This document shows, one piece after another, positions 1-7,008 of a DNA stretch of 64,000 nucleotides. The first letter of the stretch is position 1; the number at the start of each line of letters is the position of its first letter. The translations under genes and the position numbers were made by a program. The stretch covers positions 62,001 to 126,000 of the forward strand of contig NZ_NEVT01000009.1 of assembly GCF_002261345.1 (NCBI RefSeq). Reading direction: 5' to 3'. The notes beneath the pieces were generated by a model. The model was not told where the DNA came from. It saw only the letters and a list, made by a program, of their open reading frames with translations, and made no database searches. This stretch comes from Bordetella genomosp. 2. Lineage in GTDB: Bacteria > Pseudomonadota > Gammaproteobacteria > Burkholderiales > Burkholderiaceae_B.

Positions 1-900
1 GGCGACAAAGAAGACGCCGAGCAGCACGCTGTAATCGCGCTGCACCAGGGCATCGAACGCCAGCCGTCCGATCCCGGGCCAGGCGAACACCGTCTCCACC
101 AGCAAAGACCCGCCGATGAGATGGCCAGCCTGGATGCCCGCATAGGTAATGATGGGCAGCAAGGCGTTGCGCAGTACGTGGCGCATGATCACCGTGCGTT
201 CGGACAGCCCCTTGGCGACGGCGGTCTTGACGAAATCTAGCTGGCGGATCTCCAGCATGGAGGCGCGGGTGAGGCGCGCATAGACGGCCATATAGAACAT
301 GCCCAGCGTAAGGGCGGGTAGCATCAAATGGCGTGCAATATCAGCGAACCGCGCAAAGCCCGTGAGGTTTGCCCCCACACTTTCGTAGCCAAACGCGGGC
401 AGCCATTGCAACTGCACCGAAAACACCAGCACCAGCATCAGCCCCACCCAGAAAATCGGCGTGGCGTAGGCGAGCATGGCCAGCGTGGTGATGATGGTGT
501 CGCCCCATTTGCCCACCCGCAGCGCCGCCTGCACGCCCAACGCCACTCCCACGAGCAGTGCGAAGGCGAACGAGGTCAGGGTAAGCACCAGGGTGGCCGG
601 CAATTGCTCCATGATGAGTGTCGCCACCGGCGCCTGCTGACGATGGGAATAACCCAGGTCGAAAGAAGCGATGTCTTTCAAGTAGGACACCAGTTGCACG
701 GGCAAGGGCTTGTCCAGCCCGAAATCCTGGCGCAGCTTGGCGATGTACTCGGCGTCGGCCGCCCCCGACTGGCCCGCCAGGATCTCGGCCGGATCGCCGG
801 GCGCCGCCCGGACCAGGAAGAAATTGAACATGGCGATCATCAAGAGCACCAAAATGCTCTTGAACACGCGCCTGCCCAGGAAGCCGGCCAGCTTGCTCAT
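1..900 (-). CDS. Dipeptide/oligopeptide ABC transporter permease (DppB-like), partial
   Basis: Inner-membrane permease of a peptide-type ABC importer. Reading the minus strand from ATG at 900 gives an N-terminal membrane segment (ILVLLMIAMFNFFLVRAAPGD), then the PGDP and 'GLDKPLPVQ' signatures typical of DppB/GsiC proteins, several hydrophobic helices, and the EAA-type cytoplasmic loop around 'ARLTRASMLEI...DFVKTAVAKGL'. The C-terminus lies beyond position 1, so the gene is truncated by the window. Its ATG overlaps the stop of the upstream binding protein by four bases (ATGA), so the two are translationally coupled. Substrate is unknown; a peptide or related amphipathic compound is a family-level guess. 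Confidence 0.9.
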   Translation of the reverse strand, partial: MSKLAGFLGRRVFKSILVLLMIAMFNFFLVRAAPGDPAEILAGQSGAADAEYIAKLRQDFGLDKPLPVQLVSYLKDIASFDLGYSHRQQAPVATLIMEQLPATLVLTLTSFAFALLVGVALGVQAALRVGKWGDTIITTLAMLAYATPIFWVGLMLVLVFSVQLQWLPAFGYESVGANLTGFARFADIARHLMLPALTLGMFYMAVYARLTRASMLEIRQLDFVKTAVAKGLSERTVIMRHVLRNALLPIITYAGIQAGHLIGGSLLVETVFAWPGIGRLAFDALVQRDYSVLLGVFFVA

Positions 901-2507
901 TCTTTCGACAACCAGGCGTCGCTATAGGTGTCCGCCGCGCCCAGGGCCGTGGTAATGGCGCCGTGTACGCGCTTGTTCAGGACGGTGCCGTACTTGGTGT
1001 CGATCAACCACACCAACGGCACGTCCTCGACGAGAATGCGCTGCACTTCCGAGTAATACTTCTGCCGGTCCGCATCGTCGCCCGCCTTGGCCGCCAGATC
1101 GAACAACTCGTCGACTTTCGGGTTGTTGTACTGAGAGGTGTTGCTGAACATCACCCCTTTGCGGATATTGCTTCCCATATAAGTTCGCGCCACGCCTATG
1201 GCGGGATCAGCGTACTGAAACACGCCATTGCCGGCCATATCGAAATCCCAGTTTCCCACGCGCGATACCCAACCACCCACATCGGTGCTTTCCAGATTGA
1301 GCGCGATGCCGACCTTGGACAAGTTCTGCTTGATGTACTCCGCCACGCGGCGGTGCATCTCGCCATACGGCGTCGGGATCATGCTGACCGACACGCGCAC
1401 GCCGTCGGCGTTCGGCTTGAGGCCCATTTCGTCGAGCAGAGCCACCGCCTTCTCGGGGTCATAGTCGTACTTCTTGACGTTGGCGTCATAGAAGCGCGTG
1501 TTGTGGTGAATGGGCCCGCTTGCCACCACTCCCTGGCCGAACAGGATTTTGTCGGCGATGAACTGGCGATTGATCGCATACATCAGCGCCTGGCGAAAGC
1601 GCTTGTCATTGAAGGGTGGGCGCGTGTTGTTCAGTTCGATCCACTGCATTGTCGACCAGTACTCGTAGCCCTTGTTGGTGTGCTTCAAGTTGGGCAGCTT
1701 AGCCACGCGAGGCACATCCACCGGCTCGAGGTCATGCAGCCATGCCTGCATCACGGTGCCCTGCTCGATGGCCAACCGGCGCGAGGCGGCGTCGGGTATC
1801 ATGCGATACGTAATGCCATCGAGGTAAGGCCGGCCCGGCTTCCAGTAGTTCTCGTTTTTCACGAGTTCTATGTAAGAGCCGCGCTCCCATTTCTTGAACT
1901 TGAACGGTCCGGTGCCGATGGGATGCGCATTGTTCGGATTCTGGGCGATGGGCGTGTCCACATCGTACAGATGCTTCGGCAAGATGGCGCCGCCGCCGAT
2001 ATCGAACGCATACAAAAAGGCCGCATACGGCTCTTTTAGCTTGAAGACTACGGTATCCGCGTCCGGCGCGGTGAGCGATTCGACGTTCTCCATCAGCCCA
2101 CGGGTGCGCGGCGTCTTGGACAACACCTTTTCATACGAAAACACCACATCCGCCGACGAGAACGGTTTCCCGTCGTGCCAGGTCACACCAGGCTGCAGAT
2201 GGAACGTGTACGTGAGCCTGTCGTCGGACACTTCCCACGACTTGGCGAGGCTGGGCAGCGGCTTGAGGTCGAACGAATAGGTCAGCAGGCTCTCGAAGAT
2301 CTTGCCTCCCACCATCTGCGTGCCCGCCACTTGCTGCAGCGCCAGAATCAGGCTGGGCGGCTCGGGATGCAGAATCGCCGTGAGCACGCCGCCGTACTGC
2401 GGCGTTTCGGCAGCCTGCGCGGGCAGATTGGCGAACGTGGCGGTGGCGGCCGCCGCCGCGAGCGCGCATTTGACGATGGCCCTACGGGCCTGATTGACCA
2501 GTTGCAT
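897..2507 (-). CDS. ABC transporter substrate-binding protein, family 5 (peptide type)
   Basis: Periplasmic solute receptor, 536 residues, the usual length for DppA/OppA-like proteins. A Sec signal peptide covers about residues 1-32 (hydrophobic run ending at 'AQAAETPQYGG'). The mature protein carries the family 5 features: 'LAKSWEVSDDRLTYTFHLQPGVTWHDGKPFSSADVVFS' near residues 75-115 and the 'NDKRFRQALMYAINRQ' segment near 310. It is followed with a 4-bp overlap by a DppB-like permease and preceded by an M20 peptidase, suggesting uptake and hydrolysis of a peptide or N-acylated amino acid. The ligand cannot be read from the sequence. Confidence 0.92.
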   Translation of the reverse strand: MQLVNQARRAIVKCALAAAAATATFANLPAQAAETPQYGGVLTAILHPEPPSLILALQQVAGTQMVGGKIFESLLTYSFDLKPLPSLAKSWEVSDDRLTYTFHLQPGVTWHDGKPFSSADVVFSYEKVLSKTPRTRGLMENVESLTAPDADTVVFKLKEPYAAFLYAFDIGGGAILPKHLYDVDTPIAQNPNNAHPIGTGPFKFKKWERGSYIELVKNENYWKPGRPYLDGITYRMIPDAASRRLAIEQGTVMQAWLHDLEPVDVPRVAKLPNLKHTNKGYEYWSTMQWIELNNTRPPFNDKRFRQALMYAINRQFIADKILFGQGVVASGPIHHNTRFYDANVKKYDYDPEKAVALLDEMGLKPNADGVRVSVSMIPTPYGEMHRRVAEYIKQNLSKVGIALNLESTDVGGWVSRVGNWDFDMAGNGVFQYADPAIGVARTYMGSNIRKGVMFSNTSQYNNPKVDELFDLAAKAGDDADRQKYYSEVQRILVEDVPLVWLIDTKYGTVLNKRVHGAITTALGAADTYSDAWLSKE

Positions 2508-2543
2508 GATTACCCCCTCGACGATCTCGGATGTATGGCGGGC

Positions 2544-3866
2544 TCAGCCCAGTCTGGGCTGAACTCCGCACCAGTCGTTCAGAAACAACGCATACGTCTT
2601 GGCCACGCGCAACATGCTATGCACGCTGACACTCTCATTGAATCCGTGATAATTGCGCGACACCGGCCCATAGCAGGTGACGGGCACGTCCATCATCAAG
2701 CGGAAATGCCGCCCGTCGGTCGTGCCCGTGAGCGCCACCGGCCTGGGCGCCTCGCCGGTGACGCGCTGGTGCGCCTCGGCCAGCAGCCGCAGCGGCGGCA
2801 CATCGAGGTCGTACTCGCAACCGGGAGCATGGAAGCCTTCATAGCGGATCCGGACCTGGGTATCGGGCTGGGCGAGCTCTTGCTCTACCCGGCGTATGCA
2901 CGCCTCGATGCGTGCCTTGGCCGTTTCGATAGGCATGTCGGGATAACACGACAGGCGCAGGCCGAGGGTACATACGCTGGGTACCGAAGAATTCCAGTCG
3001 CCGGCATGAATCTGGCCGAGGTTGAAGTTGATGGGGTGCGCATGATCGCGGTACGCGGGATGGCGATTTTCGGGCAGGTTCCATTCATGCTCTATGCCCT
3101 TGATGGCATCGACGATGCGCAGGCCTATGTTCACCGGATTGATGCCCGTTGTCATCAGGGATGCATGGGCCGGCTTGCCGACGATCTCGACGTACAGCCA
3201 GAACACCCCCAGCTGGGCTGACATCAGGCCCTCTTGCGTAGGCTCGGGAATGAGAACTGCGTCGAATGAAGCGAGCCGCGCGGCCCCGATGGCGCTCTTG
3301 AGCGCCGACACGGTTGCCAAGGTGCCGTTGCCCGTGCTTTCTTCTTCGAGCACCCCGTTGAACCCCACCACTCCGGCTGGTTGCACGCCCAGCTCTTGCA
3401 GCGCCTTGAAAGCCGCCAACGCGCATACGATACCGGCTTTCATGTCGCCCGCGCCGCGGCCGTACAACCAGCCATCGTGCAAGCCGCCCTTGAAAGGCGA
3501 TTCGCTCCAAAACTCTTCGGGCCCGGTCGGCACGACGTCCAGGTGACCATTGAACAGTACCGAACGACCGGTGACCTGTGCAGGCTCATGGCAAGCCAGC
3601 ACATTGAAACGGCCGCCGTCGGGGCAGCAGGCGGGCGAATAAAGCGGCAGGTTTTCGATATCTTCGGTACGCAAGGCAATGCGTTTGCTCCGCAGACCCA
3701 GCTTGGCCAGTTCGGCCTCCAGGAACTCGGCCGCGGGAGTTTCCTGTCCCGGCAGGCTGCGGCATTGGACGAAGCGCGACAAAGTGTCGGTCAGGTAGTG
3801 CTCCAACCCGTCAACTGCGGCCTCAATGGCCTGGGCGGGTAATGTACGTGTTTGCACTTCGCTCAT
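2544..3866 (-). CDS. M20 family metallopeptidase / deacylase
   Basis: Cytosolic zinc-dependent amidohydrolase of the ArgE/DapE/CPG2 family, 440 residues. The metal-binding blocks are visible: 'NGHLDVVPTG' (first His and Asp), 'GRGAGDMKAG' (bridging Asp) and 'EEESTGNGT' (catalytic Glu-Glu), with the dimerisation lid domain after 'EPTQEGLM'. I chose ATG at 3866 (MSEVQTRTLP) rather than the longer frame because GGAG lies about 7 bases upstream. It heads a minus-strand operon with a peptide-type ABC transporter and is divergent from an IclR regulator, so its substrate is probably the imported compound. It could be an acetylornithine deacetylase-like or succinyl-diaminopimelate desuccinylase-like enzyme; context argues against a biosynthetic role. 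Confidence 0.88.
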   Translation of the reverse strand: MSEVQTRTLPAQAIEAAVDGLEHYLTDTLSRFVQCRSLPGQETPAAEFLEAELAKLGLRSKRIALRTEDIENLPLYSPACCPDGGRFNVLACHEPAQVTGRSVLFNGHLDVVPTGPEEFWSESPFKGGLHDGWLYGRGAGDMKAGIVCALAAFKALQELGVQPAGVVGFNGVLEEESTGNGTLATVSALKSAIGAARLASFDAVLIPEPTQEGLMSAQLGVFWLYVEIVGKPAHASLMTTGINPVNIGLRIVDAIKGIEHEWNLPENRHPAYRDHAHPINFNLGQIHAGDWNSSVPSVCTLGLRLSCYPDMPIETAKARIEACIRRVEQELAQPDTQVRIRYEGFHAPGCEYDLDVPPLRLLAEAHQRVTGEAPRPVALTGTTDGRHFRLMMDVPVTCYGPVSRNYHGFNESVSVHSMLRVAKTYALFLNDWCGVQPRLG

Positions 3867-3962
3867 TTCGCACTCCGTCGGCCGTTGAGGCGGCCAGCCA
3901 TGTCGCAATCTGCCAATGACTGCGTGGGTGGATTACCGGCCCAATCCCATAAGGATCAAATA

Positions 3963-3993
3963 TTGACACTTAAAAGTCGATTAATGACATAAT
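3963..3993 (+). promoter_or_regulatory. Candidate sigma70 promoter for the IclR gene
   Basis: TTGACA at 3963-3968 is a perfect -35 hexamer in an unusually AT-rich stretch between the divergent M20 and IclR genes. The best -10 match, CATAAT at 3988-3993, sits at a long 19-bp spacing; GACATA gives 17 bp but is weaker. IclR operators usually lie in such divergent regions; I could not define a clear palindrome. Confidence 0.4.
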
Positions 3994-4082
3994 AGGGTCT
4001 TAGATAGATGCTGACAAGGCACGACAAGGCAGAGATTTCCCTAACATGGGGCATCCCTGCCAAACGCTATTGAGGTAAGCAA

Positions 4083-4844
4083 ATGGTCCGTATGGACACC
4101 CGATTCAATCAATCCGTGGCCAAGGCGTTCGACATCATCGAAGCCTTCGCTGTGCGGCCCGGCCCGCTGAGCCTGAATGAACTGATGGAGATTTCCAATC
4201 TGGACCGCAACTCCACCCTGCGCATGCTGCATACGCTGACGGCGCTGGGCTATCTGGAGCGCGGCCCGAACCAGCGCGGCTATGTGCTCGGCAAGAAGTT
4301 CCTGCACCGCACCTTCGACTACCTGCGCAGCAACCCCCTGATCGAGCGCGCGAATCCGGTTCTGATCGAGCTGCAGCAAGAAGCCGAGGAAGGCGTGGAC
4401 CTGAGCCTGCACGACGATCTGAACATCGTGTATGCGCTGCGCCGCCAGACACGGCGCCGCTATTATTTCGCCACCCTGGTGGGCCGCACCATGCCGGTGT
4501 ACCGCACATGCTCGGGCCGGGCCATCATGGCGAGCCTGCCCGACGAACGCGTCGACGATATTCTTGCCCGATCCGACCTGGTAGCGGCCACGCCGCACAC
4601 CATTGTGGAACCTAGTGAAATCCGCAAGAAAATCGCCCAGGCACGGCTCGACGGGTATGCCATGACCGTACAAGAATCCCTGCTGGGCGAGCTGGCCGTA
4701 GCCGCGGCCGTGATAGACCACACCGGGCTACCGACAGCCGCCATTCACATCTATGGCCAGCTGTCGCAATGGACGCCGGAAGATTTTGCCCAGCGCTTCG
4801 GGCCTTTGGTCATCAGTGCTGCGCAGGCGCTCAGTTCAAAATGA
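4083..4844 (+). CDS. IclR family transcriptional regulator
   Basis: DNA-binding regulator of 253 residues. The N-terminal winged helix-turn-helix (about residues 8-65, 'VAKAFDIIEAFAVRPGPLSLNELMEISNLDRNSTLRMLHTL') is followed by the IclR effector domain (about 80-250) with the characteristic 'TCSGRAIMA' and 'GYAMTVQESLLGELAVAAAVID' segments. The ATG is preceded by GAGG at good spacing. It is divergent from the M20 peptidase/peptide transporter operon and presumably controls it, responding to the transported compound or a product; this is inference from layout. Confidence 0.92.
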   Translation: MVRMDTRFNQSVAKAFDIIEAFAVRPGPLSLNELMEISNLDRNSTLRMLHTLTALGYLERGPNQRGYVLGKKFLHRTFDYLRSNPLIERANPVLIELQQEAEEGVDLSLHDDLNIVYALRRQTRRRYYFATLVGRTMPVYRTCSGRAIMASLPDERVDDILARSDLVAATPHTIVEPSEIRKKIAQARLDGYAMTVQESLLGELAVAAAVIDHTGLPTAAIHIYGQLSQWTPEDFAQRFGPLVISAAQALSSK

Positions 4845-5001
4845 GCCGTCTTGGGGCCGCGTCCTGCATATTGACGCAGGTCTCGCACGGGGCAGCACAC
4901 CACTCCAGGGTCATGGTGGCGGACTGCAGTAACTTGTCCGCATCGCGGATGGACCGCGATTTAAAGGATCGGTGGACGAAGCAGTTATTCGTGACCAAAT
5001 A

Positions 5002-5053
5002 GGGGGAAGCGGCCCCCCACCATCGCCGGCTCCAGCGCGCCGCAGGAGCCGGC
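5002..5053. terminator. Stem-loops between convergent IclR and PCuAC genes
   Basis: A 9-bp perfect stem, GCCGGCTCC (5025-5033) with GGAGCCGGC (5045-5053), 11-base loop, and a smaller GGGGG/CCCCC hairpin at 5002-5017. They lie between two convergent genes in an otherwise gene-free 219-bp gap. No clear T-run follows on either strand, so Rho-independent activity is uncertain. Confidence 0.4.
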
Positions 5054-5063
5054 CTCGCACTCA

Positions 5064-5561
5064 TCAGCTGGGTCCTTTCCCGTTTTCATGCCCAGGCATG
5101 CCATGACCAGGCTGCCCCGACGGCGCGCGGCTGGCCAGCGGCCGGACGGGCGCTTGCAGCCGCACGGTCTGGCGCTTGCCTCCGACGTCGAGAACCAGCG
5201 ATATCGGGATCTGCTCGCCGACCCGGACCTGTTGCTTCAGCTCCAGCAACATCAGGTGGTAGCCGCCCGACTTGAGCTCCACATCCTGTCCGGCTGGCAG
5301 GTCCAGCCCATCGATCTGCCGCATTTTCATGACATCGCCCTGCAGGGCCATTTCGTGGATTTCGGTTGTGCCGGCGGCATCGGATTGCGCGGAAACCAGG
5401 CGTGCCGGTGTTTGCGCGCGCAGGGTCATGAAAGCGCCGGTAGCATGTTGGCCGGGCACCGTGGCGCGTACCCATGCATTTTCGACCGTAACTTGTGCGT
5501 GGGCAGCCATCGCGGCCAGCGTCAGCCCCAGGGCCATGGCGAACCTATTGGCGATTCTCAT
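5064..5561 (-). CDS. PCu(A)C family periplasmic copper chaperone
   Basis: Delivers Cu(I) in the periplasm, in known cases for CuA assembly of cytochrome oxidase. 165 residues from ATG at 5561, chosen because AGGAG lies 8 bases upstream. Signal peptide about 1-22 (cleavage after AHA). The copper motif H-X10-M-X21-H-X-M is exactly present: His69, Met80, His102, Met104. The C-terminal tail is Gly/His/Met-rich (GHGMPGHENGKG), a possible extra metal site. It lies downstream of an SCO1-like gene on the same strand, the partner expected for oxidase copper insertion. Confidence 0.92.
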   Translation of the reverse strand: MRIANRFAMALGLTLAAMAAHAQVTVENAWVRATVPGQHATGAFMTLRAQTPARLVSAQSDAAGTTEIHEMALQGDVMKMRQIDGLDLPAGQDVELKSGGYHLMLLELKQQVRVGEQIPISLVLDVGGKRQTVRLQAPVRPLASRAPSGQPGHGMPGHENGKGPS

Positions 5562-5609
5562 AAGAAGTTCTCCTTTCAAGGGTAAGAGTCGGGTCTGTTC
5601 CTGCAGGCA

Positions 5610-6209
5610 TTACCCATGCAGGTCCATGATGGCCCCGATGTCATTGACGAAGTCGTCGATGGGCTGGTTATGGCGCAACGCCACCCTCAGCTTGCCTTCG
5701 GCGTCGTAGACGTAGCTCAGGGCCGTGTGATCCATGGTGTAGGACGAGCCCGTCGGGATCTTGCTGTAGTACACCTTGTATTCTTTGGCGGTCGCCCTGG
5801 TCTGGTCGGGCGACCCATACAGGCCGATGAAGCTCGGATCGAATGCCGTGACGTAGGCGGAAAGCACCTCGGGGGTGTCGCGTTCCGGGTCTACCGTGAC
5901 GAACAGCACTTGCAGGTTCTTGCCTCTTTCGCCCAGCTTCTGCTTGACCTCGACCGCCCTGGTAAGTGCCGTAGGGCAGACATCGGGGCATTGGGTAAAG
6001 CCGAAGAAGACCATGACGACCTTGCCTTTGAAGTCCGCCAGGGTATGCGCCTGGCCGTCAGTGCCGTTCAAGGCAAAGCCCTTTCCCAATGCACTATCTG
6101 TAAGAGCCACGCCACGTAGATTCTCCAGTTTGTCTTCGCCGGAGCATCCAGCCAGTCCGGCGAGCGCTCCCAATGTCACTGCGGCCATGAAACCACGTCT
6201 GTTGAACAT
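5610..6209 (-). CDS. SCO1/SenC family copper-binding lipoprotein
   Basis: Thioredoxin-fold protein for CuA-site assembly of cytochrome c oxidase. 199 residues. The lipobox LAGC with Cys22 predicts membrane anchoring facing the periplasm. The copper/redox triad is complete: Cys74 and Cys78 in FTQCPDVCPT and His161 in 'TMDHTALSY'. Length is normal for the family. Immediately downstream (about 50 bp) is the PCuAC chaperone and upstream a DUF2946 protein, all on the minus strand, so the three form a plausible copper-handling operon. Confidence 0.93.
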   Translation of the reverse strand: MFNRRGFMAAVTLGALAGLAGCSGEDKLENLRGVALTDSALGKGFALNGTDGQAHTLADFKGKVVMVFFGFTQCPDVCPTALTRAVEVKQKLGERGKNLQVLFVTVDPERDTPEVLSAYVTAFDPSFIGLYGSPDQTRATAKEYKVYYSKIPTGSSYTMDHTALSYVYDAEGKLRVALRHNQPIDDFVNDIGAIMDLHG

Positions 6210-6458
6210 CTTTATTCCTTATCAGTCCCGCGCTCTCGCGCATATCCGCATTCGCACGCAGCCGCGTTCCGGCCGGCATTGCGACTCCTGGGTGTAGATC
6301 GATCCGGAGCAAACAGCGCCAGGTGGCCCGCCGTCAACGCGATGCGCGCAGACCGTCAACCAGCGGGCTGGCCATTACGCGGCAGCAAGTACAGGCGCAA
6401 AAAAACCTCGCGGAGCGATCCGGTGTTGGCTTGCACAGCGGCAAGCCATCCAGAACGA

Positions 6459-6881
6459 TCAGGCGAGGTGCGAGGGCGGCGCCCTGGAGCCCAGCGGGGG
6501 GCCGAGCGGTGGCAATGGCGGCAATGCTTGCCGCACCGCGGGCGCGTCGACAGCGATGGACGTCAGAAGCGCGGGCCTGACTTCGGGGGGAAACTCGGGT
6601 ATCGCGCCCTGCTTGGCAAATGCGCCAAATGGGCAATCCGGCCCAGCGGGCTCGGGCGACGAGTCTGCAGATTTGCCGGGCACTTCCAGGAACACGGACG
6701 CGACAGCCCCGGAACCCGAGCAGAATGCCAGGGCCACTTTGCCGGGCTGGTGCGCGGAGAGGCCAGGCATGTAGCCGGCCGGAATCGTGGCGCGGCAAAG
6801 CACCGCCATGATCGCCAGATAAACGATCATGCGCCAAGTAGATATTGGCAATTGGAGGAAGGAAGTCCGCCTGCGGTACAT
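6459..6881 (-). CDS. DUF2946-like small membrane/periplasmic protein
   Basis: 140 residues of unknown function. One hydrophobic N-terminal segment (about 17-35, 'MIVYLAIMAVLCRATIPAGYMPG') resembles the start of DUF2946 proteins, which often accompany copper genes in betaproteobacteria. It has a 'CPFGAF' motif mid-protein and a Pro-rich tail. The 250 bp to the SCO1 gene holds nothing I can identify. The start ATG at 6881 lacks an obvious Shine-Dalgarno; a later start is possible. Confidence 0.6.
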   Translation of the reverse strand: MYRRRTSFLQLPISTWRMIVYLAIMAVLCRATIPAGYMPGLSAHQPGKVALAFCSGSGAVASVFLEVPGKSADSSPEPAGPDCPFGAFAKQGAIPEFPPEVRPALLTSIAVDAPAVRQALPPLPPLGPPLGSRAPPSHLA

Positions 6882-7008
6882 GCCGGCATTCTAGTACATG
6901 GGCGGCGCGCGGCGAGGCAGCGCCCGGCCCGATGACACTGCAAATCGTGTTCGGCGATGGTATTGTGGCAATCAGTAGGCTGCTGTACGTTGATTAAGGA
7001 GCACTTCC

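Noticed and set aside
897-2507. Possible separate genes in plus-strand frames over the peptide-binding protein gene
   Set aside because: No ribosome-binding sites or domains; the minus-strand protein is full length with a signal peptide.
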